From the NCBI GenBank assembly GCA_965248255.1, contig CBDFIW010000003.1, forward strand, positions 2,294,001-2,358,000: a stretch of DNA of 64,000 bases, written 5' to 3'. Position numbers and translations under genes: made by a program. The notes beneath the pieces are model-generated. The model saw only the letters and a list, made by a program, of their open reading frames with translations. It was not told where the DNA came from and searched no databases. This document shows, one piece after another, positions 16,948 to 25,917 of the stretch. The stretch comes from JAKZVK01 sp965248255. Lineage in GTDB: Bacteria; Acidobacteriota; Terriglobia; Bryobacterales; UBA6623. Each line of letters opens with the position of its first letter. Position 1 is the first letter of the stretch.

Positions 16948-17811
16948 ATGAGCATTCTGCTCGACGAAAACACGCGCATCTTGGTGCAGGGCTTCGGCAA
17001 GGCGGGCTCGTTTCACGCCCAGCAATGCGTCGACTACGGAGCCAAGGTGGTCGGCGGGGTGCGTCCGGGCAAGGGCGGGACCGAGCAGCTCGGACTACCG
17101 GTTTTCAATACCGTGCGCGAAGCGGTCGACGCCGTTCAGCCCAACGCCTCGATTGTTTTTGTGCCGGCGGCGGGTGCCGCGGACGCCATCTTGGAAGCCG
17201 CCGACTCCGGGATTAAACTGGTCGTCTGCATCACCGAAGGGATCCCCGCGCAGGACCTAGTCAGGGTCAGCTACGGGCTCCGTGGCAGCCAAACGAGGCT
17301 GATTGGGCCGAACTGCCCGGGGATCATCTCGCCAGGCAAATCCAAGCTGGGCATCATGCCGGGCTACATCCACAGGCAGGGCAACGTGGGGGTGGTGTCG
17401 CGTTCCGGAACGCTGACCTATGAAGCGGTCGGGCAACTCACCGCGCTCGGCATCGGGCAATCCACCTGCATCGGCATCGGCGGCGACCCGATCATAGGGA
17501 CGAGCTTCGTCGACGCCCTCCGTCTTTACAACGAAGATCCCGACACCCACGCCGTCATCATGATCGGCGAGATCGGGGGAACGGCCGAGGAGGAAGCGGC
17601 CGCGTTCATCAAAGACAACGTCAAGAAACCTGTTGCCGCCTTCATCGCCGGCCGCACGGCCCCTCCGGGACGCCGGATGGGTCATGCCGGCGCCATCATC
17701 TCCGGCGGCAGGGGCACGGCGGCCGAGAAGGTTGCAGCGCTCGAGGCGGCGGGCATCGCCGTGGCGCCGTCTCCGGCCGAGATGGGCGCAACCCTAGCAA
17801 CAATCTTATAG
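16948..17811 (+). CDS. sucD: Succinyl-CoA synthetase, alpha subunit
   Basis: 287 residues. The CoA-binding Rossmann domain starts MSILLDENTRILVQGFGKAG, followed by GGVRPGKGGTE and CITEGIPAQDLV. The ligase part has GPNCPGIISPGKSKLGIMPG, SRSGTLTYEAV, and the phospho-histidine in GRRMGHAGAIISG. This is a standard alpha subunit, co-transcribed with sucC upstream; ndk follows 46 bp later, coupling NTP made here to nucleotide balancing. Confidence 0.95.
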   Translation: MSILLDENTRILVQGFGKAGSFHAQQCVDYGAKVVGGVRPGKGGTEQLGLPVFNTVREAVDAVQPNASIVFVPAAGAADAILEAADSGIKLVVCITEGIPAQDLVRVSYGLRGSQTRLIGPNCPGIISPGKSKLGIMPGYIHRQGNVGVVSRSGTLTYEAVGQLTALGIGQSTCIGIGGDPIIGTSFVDALRLYNEDPDTHAVIMIGEIGGTAEEEAAAFIKDNVKKPVAAFIAGRTAPPGRRMGHAGAIISGGRGTAAEKVAALEAAGIAVAPSPAEMGATLATIL

Positions 17812-17857
17812 ACGCGCACTCTCTCCAGCCGAGCGCGAGCCCCGCGGGGACAAACTC

Positions 17858-18280
17858 ATGGCAGTCGAGCAGACTCTCACTATCATCAAGCCGGACGCGA
17901 CCGCGGCCGGTCACATCGGCGAGATCATCACCGAGATCGAAAAGGCCGGCTTTGGGATCCTCGCGATGAGAAAGCTACGCCTGACCCGCGCGCACGCCGA
18001 AGCGTTCTACGCGGTACATCGCGAGCGGCCCTTCTTCGATTCACTGGTGACGTTCATGACCGAAGGCGAGGTCGTCGCGATGGCGCTCGAGCGCGACAAC
18101 GCGATCTCGGCATTGCGGGATCTCATGGGGCCGACCGACTCTACCAAGGCTCCCGCAGGGACCATCCGCGGCAAGTTCGGCGCCAACATCGAGCGCAACG
18201 CCGTTCACGGCTCCGACGCCCCCGAGACCGCTGCCATCGAACTAGGCTTCTTCTTCCCTCAACTCGACCGTCTCCGCTGA
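17858..18280 (+). CDS. ndk: Nucleoside diphosphate kinase
   Basis: 140 residues. It equalises nucleoside triphosphate pools through a phospho-histidine. Signature elements: QTLTIIKPDATAAGHIG at the start, RPFFDSLVTFMTEGEVVAMAL, IRGKFG, and NAVHGSDAPETA with the catalytic histidine near residue 117. The length is normal. It is third in a likely sucC-sucD-ndk operon. Confidence 0.95.
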   Translation: MAVEQTLTIIKPDATAAGHIGEIITEIEKAGFGILAMRKLRLTRAHAEAFYAVHRERPFFDSLVTFMTEGEVVAMALERDNAISALRDLMGPTDSTKAPAGTIRGKFGANIERNAVHGSDAPETAAIELGFFFPQLDRLR

Positions 18281-18440
18281 CCGGGAGCAGGTTGCCATCC
18301 CGGCAGGGCGATCGCGGGCGTAGCGTGCGACGCCTCAGGCCGCGGCTCTGCCAGCCCGCCGTCCCCCCTTGAAAGAGATCACTCGGCCAAGGCATAATAA
18401 AACAATCACGGTCAAGAATGTTTTGGCCGCTCTGCCTCTC

Positions 18441-18890
18441 ATGAATCCCTCCGGTGGAGCAAACGGTGCCGGCCGCGACCCTGGGGCGTTTGCTGATCGA
18501 CGTGCCGCCATCCGTACGACCGTCTACTACGCGCAGAATCTTAGGCTGGAACCGAACCGTCGCAGCGTACTCCGCTACGGCGTCGGCTACACGGGCACCG
18601 GCAACGGCTTCGCCGGGCCCTTGGGTGCGGGCGCCGAGCTAATTGACGTCAGCGACACGGGCTGTGGGCTCAGGGTCTTCACGCCTCTCGTGATCGGCTC
18701 CAACGTATCGATCGTTGTCGAGCTTCACAGCAAGCTCTCCTGTGTTGAATTGAGGGTCGGCGTTCGGGTTGTGCACTGCTGCAGCCACGAGGACGAACTG
18801 TACCGCGTCGGCTTATCGTTTCAAGATATTCAGCGCTGGCCTTTGCACTGCGGCCACGAGGGCGCCTACGTCCCCACCATGGACTGGTGA
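18441..18890 (+). CDS. PilZ-like domain protein
   Basis: 149 residues from ATG 18441 (MNPSGGANGAG); an in-frame codon at 18369 is possible but lacks support. The central part has the order seen in PilZ folds: an Arg-containing N-terminal segment (NRRSVLRYGVGYTG), a strand with DVSDTGCGLRV (D/N-x-S-x-x-G), VIGSNVSIVVELHS, and YRVGLSFQDI at the end. If it is a true PilZ domain, it would bind cyclic di-GMP, which fits the GGDEF-EAL gene next door. The classical RxxxR motif is weak, so binding is uncertain. Confidence 0.55.
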   Translation: MNPSGGANGAGRDPGAFADRRAAIRTTVYYAQNLRLEPNRRSVLRYGVGYTGTGNGFAGPLGAGAELIDVSDTGCGLRVFTPLVIGSNVSIVVELHSKLSCVELRVGVRVVHCCSHEDELYRVGLSFQDIQRWPLHCGHEGAYVPTMDW

Positions 18891-18999
18891 AGGGGTCCAC
18901 AGTGGGCCATCCCGTGGCTGTGTGAGCTACGCAACAGCTGGCTATCGCTTCTGCGCCGGCAAGACGCCCGTAGTGTTTCGGTTGCGAATATTCTTGGGC

Positions 19000-19028
19000 T
19001 TGACTTCGGAGCCGCTATTGGATAGAAG
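19000..19028 (+). promoter_or_regulatory. Candidate sigma-70 promoter for the GGDEF-EAL gene
   Basis: TTGACT (19000-19005), a 17-base spacer and TAGAAG (19023-19028) lie about 130 bases upstream of the GGDEF-EAL start, in a stretch that is less GC-rich than its surroundings. The match is by eye. Confidence 0.35.
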
Positions 19029-19156
19029 AGTACACATACCGAACATTATTTGAGCGGTTTGTTTTTTCGTTCCCGCACAGGCGGCTCAGTCCAAGTCTCC
19101 AACTTGCCCGCGCGCGTTCACCGGGGGAGGGCAGAGGCTGGAAGAGACGGCTTCAG

Positions 19157-21238
19157 ATGCGGGCATTGTCATCGACGGCGGACTGGCAACGGCGCGAGTT
19201 TCTACCACGCGATCATAGGCTGCCTGGGCGACCCAAGGCTCGTTTCGATCCTACTGCTTCGCGTATCATAAGCTACTTCCCTTCCATCGCGGTCCTGCTG
19301 ACCGTATCGTCTGCGGTCGGGCTGCACTGGTGGACGACGCGGCACTTTCCTGACGCGCGTTACGACTCGGGCTGGGCGTTGCTCGTGGGCCTCGCGCTCT
19401 CCACCCTCGTCTCTGTTCTGGTCTTTCACTCCGATCGCACCCGCGCCAAGCTGGCTCGACAATCCGCTGCCGCCTCTCGGCGTCTCGAACACGTGGAAGC
19501 CAAGTGGCGAGGTGAACGCGATAGCATCGAAGCGGCACTGAGCGAGTCGACTGAAAGCCACAAACTCACTATTCAAGCTTCCCAAGGCGGCTTTTGGGAC
19601 TGGGATCTTCGCAAGAACGACATCCACTTCTCGGCCCGTCGGGAAGGCCTGCTCGGTTTCTCGGAAGATGAGTTGAGTCATCGCCCACTGGAGTGGTTCC
19701 ACCGCGTTCATCCGGAAGACTGCCCGTGGCTTCGAGCGGACCTGCTGGACTCTTTGAGGGGCCGCACCTCCGGCTTCGAGCTCGAGCACCGCATGCGCCA
19801 TCGCGACGGCAGCTACCGCTGGATGCTGAGCCGTGGCATCGCCGTTCGCGATGAAAAGGGTCGGCCGAAACGCCTTGTCGGTTCCCATACCGATGTCACT
19901 CGGTACCGGGAGGCGGAAAAACGCTTACTCCACGCGGCCCTCCACGATCCGCTGACGGGCCTGCCCAACCGCAAGTACTTCATGGAGCAGTTGGCCGTGT
20001 CCGGCCGGCACGCCCACAAGCATCCTGATTATCTGTTCGCTTTGCTGTTCCTCGACATCGATCGCTTCAAGGTGGTCAACGACAGCCTCGGCCATGGGGT
20101 AGGCGATGAACTGCTGGTCTCAATCGGACAGCGACTTACAGCCTGCGTCCGGCCCAACGACACCATCGCCCGTTTGGGAGGGGACGAATTCGCCGTCCTG
20201 CTCGATGACGTCCGCGAGGAACTCGAAGTCACCCAGATTGCCGAGGCGATTCAGAAGGAGCTGGACCGACCGTTCCCTGTCGCGGGCCAGGAGGTGTTCA
20301 CGGCGGTCAGCATCGGTATCACGTTCAACTCGGCCGCTCATCAGCGTACGGAAGACATCTTGCGGGACTCGGATGCCGCTATGTCGCGCGCGAAGCAAAA
20401 CGGTAAGGCCGGCTACGCGATGTTCGATCACAGCAGGAAGATACGCGCTATCGAGCGGCTCAATTTGGAAGGGGACCTGCGACGCGGTCTTGAGCGTGAC
20501 GAGTTCCTCGTCTACTACCAGCCGATTCTTGATCTGGAGTCATCGTGCATCACGGGCTGCGAGGCGCTGTTGCGCTGGAGGCACCCCCAGCGCGGACTCG
20601 TCCTGCCCAACGACTTCATCCCGGTGGCCGAGGAGACGGGCTTGATCATCCCCGTCAGCGAGTGGCTGCTCAACGCCGCCTGCGCGCAGATGAAGGATTG
20701 GGAGAGGGAGGGAATTCCGTCGCTGCAGTTGTCCGTGAACGTTTCCCCGCGACAGTTCGACCGTCACGACGTGTTTGAGGTCGTCAACCGTGCTCTCGAG
20801 CAGTCGGGACTCGATCCCGCTCTGTTGCTGCTGGAGCTGACCGAGAGCGCCCTGGTCGAAAACGCCGAGACCACCATCACGCCGATCGTTGAGTTGTACG
20901 CCAAGGGGGTTGAAATCGCCTTGGATGATTTCGGCACAGGCTATTCGTCGTTGATCTATCTGCGGCGGTTTCCCATCAGCACCCTCAAGATCAGTGAATC
21001 CTTCACGCGGCCGATCACGGCGCATCCCGGTGACGCAGCGATCGCCACCGGCCTCATCGCGCTGGCACACAGCCTCGATTTGAAGGTCGTCGCCGAGGGG
21101 GTCGAGACGCGGGAGCAAATGGACTTCCTACGCTTGAAGAAGTGCGACGCCGTCCAGGGCCACATCGTCAGCCCGCCGGTCGCGGCCGAGAATTTCAAAG
21201 CCCTGCTCAAGCGCCGACGGATCCCGCTGACTGCGTGA
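19157..21238 (+). CDS. Membrane PAS-GGDEF-EAL cyclic di-GMP enzyme
   Basis: 693 residues. Two membrane segments lie near residues 36-56 and 72-90, and a coiled stretch follows. A PAS domain of the PAS_3 kind covers about 137-253 (GGFWDWDLRKNDIHFS, WMLSRGIAVRD). The diguanylate cyclase domain has HDPLTGLPNRKYFMEQL, FLDIDRFKVVND, an inhibitory RxxD site (RPND) five residues before GGDEF, and RLGGDEFAVLL. The phosphodiesterase domain has CEALLRWRHP, ELTES and DDFGTGYSSLIYL, all retained. Both activities look possible, with PAS input selecting between them. The start is uncertain; a later start just before the first membrane helix would also work. Confidence 0.9.
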   Translation: MRALSSTADWQRREFLPRDHRLPGRPKARFDPTASRIISYFPSIAVLLTVSSAVGLHWWTTRHFPDARYDSGWALLVGLALSTLVSVLVFHSDRTRAKLARQSAAASRRLEHVEAKWRGERDSIEAALSESTESHKLTIQASQGGFWDWDLRKNDIHFSARREGLLGFSEDELSHRPLEWFHRVHPEDCPWLRADLLDSLRGRTSGFELEHRMRHRDGSYRWMLSRGIAVRDEKGRPKRLVGSHTDVTRYREAEKRLLHAALHDPLTGLPNRKYFMEQLAVSGRHAHKHPDYLFALLFLDIDRFKVVNDSLGHGVGDELLVSIGQRLTACVRPNDTIARLGGDEFAVLLDDVREELEVTQIAEAIQKELDRPFPVAGQEVFTAVSIGITFNSAAHQRTEDILRDSDAAMSRAKQNGKAGYAMFDHSRKIRAIERLNLEGDLRRGLERDEFLVYYQPILDLESSCITGCEALLRWRHPQRGLVLPNDFIPVAEETGLIIPVSEWLLNAACAQMKDWEREGIPSLQLSVNVSPRQFDRHDVFEVVNRALEQSGLDPALLLLELTESALVENAETTITPIVELYAKGVEIALDDFGTGYSSLIYLRRFPISTLKISESFTRPITAHPGDAAIATGLIALAHSLDLKVVAEGVETREQMDFLRLKKCDAVQGHIVSPPVAAENFKALLKRRRIPLTA

Positions 21239-21309
21239 GGGCTGTCTCACAGACACTTGCCGATCATCCTACCCTCGCGCCGGGACACGAACGCTCTTTG
21301 GCTATAATC

Positions 21310-22251
21310 ATGTGCAAGCTCTCCATGCGCTTCGCGGTTCTTGTGGTTTCGTGTTTGGTATTCGTTGCGGTGGCTCAAGACACGCCGCGGCCGATCGAGA
21401 TCGCCCGCGTCCCGAGTTACTGCGAGGGCATCGTTTTCGACCACGGCGGGAACGCCTATATCTCTCACGGACGCCACATCACGCAGGTTGTCTTTGCCGG
21501 CAACTCGACGACTTCCACGAGCATCTGGGCCGAGACGGGGGCGCCTAACGGACACAAGATCCTTGGCGACGGCACGCACCTTGTTTGCGACGCCAGCCGT
21601 CACGCCGTCCTTCACCTCGACGCGAACGGGAAGCTGATCGGCGAGGCCTCCTCCGAATGCGACGGCAAGCCGTTGCGCGGGCCCAACGACCTGACGCTGG
21701 ACCCCAAGGGCGGGTTCTATTTCACCGATCCGGGCGGATCGGAGGACAAACCCATCGGCACCGTACACTACGTCGACCCGCAAGGCGTGACACACCTGGT
21801 TGCGGACGGTCTCGGCTACCCCAACGGCATCGTGCTCCGGCCCGACGGCAAGACGCTGCTGGTGGGCGAGAGCGTGCGCAACCGGATCCTCGCCTATCCC
21901 GTGCTCACGCCAGGCAAGGTAGGCCCGATGGAAGTGTTCGCCGACTTGCCGGGGAAAGAGGGCGAACAGATCGACAATCAGCCCGACGGCATGGCGCTTG
22001 ACAAGGACGGCAATCTTTACGTCGCCCATTTCGGTATGCGGCAAGTGCAAGTGCTCGATCCGCGAGGCAAGCTCATCCGGCGGCTACCCGGCGGCAACCT
22101 GACGACGAGCAACGTCGCGTTCAGCGGTCCAGGGATGGATCAGCTTTTCATCACCGGGGCTCTCGGCAAAGCAGACAGCTCTCAGGGGGCCTTGTTCCGG
22201 CTGGATCTGCCAGGCGTGCGGGGGCTCACGATTCTTCCAGCGAAGCAGTAG
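21310..22251 (+). CDS. Exported SMP-30/gluconolactonase-like beta-propeller
   Basis: 313 residues from ATG 21310, with a second possible ATG at 21325. A signal peptide (MRFAVLVVSCLVFVAVAQ) is followed by an SMP-30-type six-bladed propeller: CEGIVFDHGGNAYIS, LRGPNDLTLDPKGGFYFTD, YPNGIVLRPDGKTLLVGE and QPDGMALDKDGNLYVAHFG. These carry the Glu, Asn and Asp that bind the metal in sugar lactonases. It probably hydrolyses a lactone in the periplasm; the substrate is unknown. A TATAAT-like hexamer sits unusually close to the start. A second member of the family is at 53636-54616. Confidence 0.8.
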   Translation: MCKLSMRFAVLVVSCLVFVAVAQDTPRPIEIARVPSYCEGIVFDHGGNAYISHGRHITQVVFAGNSTTSTSIWAETGAPNGHKILGDGTHLVCDASRHAVLHLDANGKLIGEASSECDGKPLRGPNDLTLDPKGGFYFTDPGGSEDKPIGTVHYVDPQGVTHLVADGLGYPNGIVLRPDGKTLLVGESVRNRILAYPVLTPGKVGPMEVFADLPGKEGEQIDNQPDGMALDKDGNLYVAHFGMRQVQVLDPRGKLIRRLPGGNLTTSNVAFSGPGMDQLFITGALGKADSSQGALFRLDLPGVRGLTILPAKQ

Positions 22252-22295
22252 CGGATCCACGCGGCCCCCAGCCGTGTCGCGCGATTCTCCCGAGC

Positions 22296-23633
22296 ATGAT
22301 CGACTTGACGACTCTCGTCGCGGCCCTGCTCATCGCACTCGTGTTGGGCTTTCTCGTGTATCTGTCGGGGCAGTTGACAGGCCGGGCTCGCGACACCGAG
22401 AACGTCGTCCGCAACCTCGATCAAGAGCTCCGGGACCGGCAGGCCGAGGGTCAGCAACGGCTGCTCGCACAGCTCGCCCAAGCCAAAGAGGAACAACAAG
22501 GGGCCCTCCACCAGCTGGATCACAACCTGACCGCGCAGTTTGGTGAGCTTCGTCACGGGCTCGAGCAGCGCCACGCTGAGTCCGTCGAGACGCTCCAAGC
22601 AACGTTGCAAGGGCGGGTCGACCGTGTCCAGGAGCAGGTGGCGAACGCTCTGCAGCGCAGCAGTGAAGAGTTGGGCCGGCGCATGGAATCACTGACCGAG
22701 TCGACCGACAGCAAGCTGCGCGAGATCAGCGGCCAGGTCGACCGACGTCTCTCGGAAGGCTTTGAGAAGACGACGGCGACGTTCGCCGATGTGGTCAAGC
22801 GGCTGGCGCTGATCGACGAGGCACAGAAGAAGATCACCGAGCTATCGACCAACGTCGTCGGCCTGCGGGAGGTGTTGGCGGACCGATCCGCGCGCGGGAC
22901 GTTTGGCGAGGTGCAGTTGAACGCCCTGGTACGGAACGTGCTCCCGGAGTCGAGCTTCAAGCTGCAAGAGACGTTGTCGAACGGCAATCGCGTGGACTGC
23001 CTGCTTCTGCTGCCCGGCCCAACCGGCAACGTGTCCATTGACTCAAAGTTTCCTCTCGAGAACTATCGCCGCAAGACCAGCACCGAGTTCCCTGCCGAGG
23101 ATCGCAAGGCAGCCGAAGCGGCCTTCTCGAAAGATGTCCGCAAGCACATCGACAACATCGCGGAAAAGTACATCCACCCGCCCGAGACGTCCGACGGCGC
23201 GGTCATGTTCATTCCGGCCGAAGCCGTGTTCGCTGAAATCCACGCAGGCCATCCGGATCTCGTCGAAGAGGCGTACAACAAACATGTGTGGATGGCCTCG
23301 CCCACCACCTTGATGGCCGTTCTTACCACCGCCCGCGCGGTGATCAAGGACGCCGCTACTCGCGAGCAGGTGCACATCATCCGGGATCACCTCGCCAGGC
23401 TTGGCCAGGACTTCGGCCGCTTCCAAAAACGCATGGACAACCTGAAGCGGCACATCGACCAAGCTCAGGAGGACGTAGGAGAGGTACACACCTCCGCACA
23501 AAAGATTACCACCCGCTTCGGCAGAATCGAGCGCTTGGATCTCAACGAGGGCGACGTATTGCCTCTGCTCGATGACGGCCCGGAGGGCACCCGGCCCCCT
23601 GCTTCGGAACCGCCGCCTGCTCAGGAGCTGTGA
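22296..23633 (+). CDS. rmuC: DNA recombination protein RmuC
   Basis: 445 residues. One N-terminal membrane helix (LVAALLIALVLGFLVYLSG) leads into a long coiled coil (about residues 35-175) and the conserved nuclease-like domain: SARGTFGEVQLNALVRNVLP, VDCLLLLPGPTGNVSIDSKF and PLENYRR, then MFIPAEAVFAEIHAGHP. RmuC proteins limit rearrangement between short inverted repeats. The tail is Pro-rich. The layout and length are typical. Confidence 0.92.
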   Translation: MIDLTTLVAALLIALVLGFLVYLSGQLTGRARDTENVVRNLDQELRDRQAEGQQRLLAQLAQAKEEQQGALHQLDHNLTAQFGELRHGLEQRHAESVETLQATLQGRVDRVQEQVANALQRSSEELGRRMESLTESTDSKLREISGQVDRRLSEGFEKTTATFADVVKRLALIDEAQKKITELSTNVVGLREVLADRSARGTFGEVQLNALVRNVLPESSFKLQETLSNGNRVDCLLLLPGPTGNVSIDSKFPLENYRRKTSTEFPAEDRKAAEAAFSKDVRKHIDNIAEKYIHPPETSDGAVMFIPAEAVFAEIHAGHPDLVEEAYNKHVWMASPTTLMAVLTTARAVIKDAATREQVHIIRDHLARLGQDFGRFQKRMDNLKRHIDQAQEDVGEVHTSAQKITTRFGRIERLDLNEGDVLPLLDDGPEGTRPPASEPPPAQEL

Positions 23634-23673
23634 AACCGGCGACCGTCAGCGGCAGCGGGCAACTCTCGTATCA

Positions 23674-24660
23674 TCACGGTCGTTTGCGCCGCCGCTGATG
23701 GTTCCCAGCATTCTTCGGCGGCCCCTCGTCCCCAACACAAAAGAAATTTCCGAGCCGGGCACGAACAGGAAGGCGTCCCACGCGCGTCGCCTCAAGGACG
23801 CCGCCGAGAACCTCCTTCACCCGCGTCGGCAGCGGAAGCAGATGGATCAGATAACTCATGCTGTAGCGGTTCCACGACTGGCCCGAGTCTATGGTGGCCA
23901 GCCCGCACTTGTCGAACAAGCGTTCGAGCGTCTGAGGTGTGTAGAGGTAAGTGTGCTCGATGTCGATGATCGGGCTCCGCTCTCTTAGCAGCCGCGCCGA
24001 CATCGCCGCGGCGTTGTGTTGAATAGCGAGCACCAACCCACCAGGCTTGAGCAGCCTTCTGCATTCGCGCAATACGACCTCCGGCTCGCGCAAATGATCC
24101 AGCACTTGGAATAGGCAGATCACGTCGAACTGCCCGGCCCCGTACAGACCCGGTTCGATAAAGCCCGTCGTCAAGCGCGGCCGAATGTGTTCGGTGGCCC
24201 TGGCCACGGCCTGGCGGCTCGGTTCGATCCCCGCCACCGAACCGTAGCCCTGGCGAAGCGCTTCTTCGAGAAAGAACCCACTGCCGCAGCCGATCTCGAG
24301 CAAGGCGCCCTTGTGAACTCCGTGGCGTTCCAAGGCCCGCAGATAGGCGCCATAGGTGCGCTGGAGGTTCACGGTCTCCGCGCCGTAGGTGAACTGACTT
24401 TCTTGGTAAAGCGGCTGGGTGGCGGCCCCGCTCAGCACCGGATCGGAGCGAAGCAGCCCGCAACTCCTGCACCGCACGATGCGATAGTGCAGTCGGTCGG
24501 GCGAGCGCCGGGCGGAGAATACTTCCGGGGTGAGGTCTTCGGGCTGGAAGTTAGATTCGTAAACCGTGGTGGCGTTGCCCTCGGTCTCGCAGATCGCGCA
24601 GCGCGTCGCCTCAAAATCGGGGGCCTCGAGATCAGGGAGCTCGAGATCAGGGCGAAGCAT
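23674..24660 (-). CDS. Class I SAM-dependent methyltransferase with a zinc-ribbon-like N-terminus
   Basis: 328 residues from ATG 24660, overlapping the end of the upstream glycosyltransferase gene. CAICETEG and CRSCGLLRSDPV form a Cys4 zinc-ribbon as in methyltransferases with an N-terminal C-methyltransferase-type finger. The Rossmann methyltransferase part has the SAM loop ALLEIGCGSGFFLEEAL, then GIEPSRQA, FDVICLFQVLDHLREP and LLKPGGLVLAIQHN. A DHL motif in place of EHL is common. Overlap with a polyprenyl-phosphate-type glycosyltransferase suggests a role in surface sugar or lipid-linked glycan modification. Confidence 0.85.
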   Translation of the reverse strand: MLRPDLELPDLEAPDFEATRCAICETEGNATTVYESNFQPEDLTPEVFSARRSPDRLHYRIVRCRSCGLLRSDPVLSGAATQPLYQESQFTYGAETVNLQRTYGAYLRALERHGVHKGALLEIGCGSGFFLEEALRQGYGSVAGIEPSRQAVARATEHIRPRLTTGFIEPGLYGAGQFDVICLFQVLDHLREPEVVLRECRRLLKPGGLVLAIQHNAAAMSARLLRERSPIIDIEHTYLYTPQTLERLFDKCGLATIDSGQSWNRYSMSYLIHLLPLPTRVKEVLGGVLEATRVGRLPVRARLGNFFCVGDEGPPKNAGNHQRRRKRP

Positions 24661-25623
24661 AGTCGGGTTTCTTCGATTCGGCGGGGGCGTTGAGGATGCT
24701 CTCGACAACATACGGTGGGCGGTGCTTGACCTCATCGTAGATGTGCGCCAAATAAGTCCCAATGACGGCTAAGCACAAAAGCTGAATCCCGCCGAGAAAC
24801 AGGATCAGCAGGATGACAGTCGTAAGCCCGCTCGGGGTAGCCACGGGATAAAGCAACCGGAAAGCCACCTGCCACGCCGCCAGGACCAACGACAGCACTA
24901 CGGTCAGCAACGCTACCACCGTAATCATCTTCAGCGGCACATACGAGAACGAAAAATCGCCTTCGCCGCCCAGCCAAGATTGCCCAGCAGCGAGTTGGAG
25001 CTACGGCCGAACATTCGTTCCGGCCGCACGTAAGGCACGCCGGTCTGCCGGAACCCCACCCAGGCACGCAATCCGCGCACGAAGCGGTTCTTTTCGGGCA
25101 TCGCGTTGAGCACGTCGACCACGCGTCGGTCGAGCAACGAAAAGTCCCCAGCGTCGACCGGTACGAGGACGTAGGAGGGCGCTCGAAAGATGCGGTAGAA
25201 AAGCTTGTAACCGCCACGCATCAGCAGCGGTGCGTCACGGCGGACACGCACGCCGTAGACCACCTGGTAGCCTTTCTGCCACTCGCGGAAGAAGTCTTCA
25301 ATCAACTCAGGTGGATCTTGCAGGTCGCCGTCAAGCAGAATCACCGCGTCACCGGTGGCCACCTTCATCCCGCTGGTAAAGCCGCTTTGCGAACCGAAGT
25401 TGCGCGTGTGGTTGATGACGACGACCTTGGGGTCACTCTCGGCCAGATCCGCGAGCACCTCGCGGGCGTTATCAGGGCTGGCGTCGTTGACATAGATGAT
25501 CTCGTAGTCGACGCCCAGGCTCTCGAACGCCGTCCTGAGCCGCTCATACATGATGGGAACGGCTGGCGCGTCCCGGTAGCAAACGACAACGGCACTGAGC
25601 TTTTTCGATGCGGCAGGGGTCAT
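24647..25623 (-). pseudogene. Family 2 glycosyltransferase (polyprenyl-phosphate type) with a one-base frameshift
   Basis: The first frame (25623-24931) carries a complete GT2 catalytic domain: SAVVVCYRDAPAVPIMYE, IIYVNDASPDN, ILLDGDLQDPPELI and FSLLDRRVVDVLN. It then breaks after GWAAKAIF. The next frame (24940-24647) supplies the expected two C-terminal membrane helices (VVALLTVVLSLVLAAWQVAF and VILLILFLGGIQLLCLAVIG) and the usual ending. The break is at a T5 run on the coding strand near 24950; six T would give AKAIFSFSYVPLKMI and an intact product of about 325 residues. This is either a genuine recent frameshift or an assembly error. The intact enzyme would transfer a sugar to a polyprenyl phosphate. 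Confidence 0.85.
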
Positions 25624-25917
25624 CAGAGGCAGGTCAAGTCAAGTATAGCCAAGAGTCCCGTTGGGTTGAGAGCGACGGTCGGGTAGCGGCTGGGTTTGCT
25701 ACGCAAGCGCCGGACAAGCAGGAGGGGGTCGTCCCTACCGGGTGGGGCCGGCTTCCGGCCACGTCCCTACGCCCCGACAGACGAAAAACAAAGGGGCGGA
25801 CAAGTGGTCCACCTCTACGCCGCTTACGGCCCACGGTTGAGCGGATCAACGATCCAGCCCTGTACGTATCTTTTCGGTGTTGATTAGGGGGGATCACCGA
25901 TCGCCTGGCTGTTACTA
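25624..25917. other. Spacer with an inverted repeat, upstream of the IS630/IS5 pair
   Basis: No gene was seen. GGCCGGCTTCCGGCC followed by ACGTCCCTAC (about 25747-25771) forms a short hairpin and resembles dispersed intergenic repeats of this genome type, which often end in CCCTAC. The rest is featureless. Confidence 0.35.
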
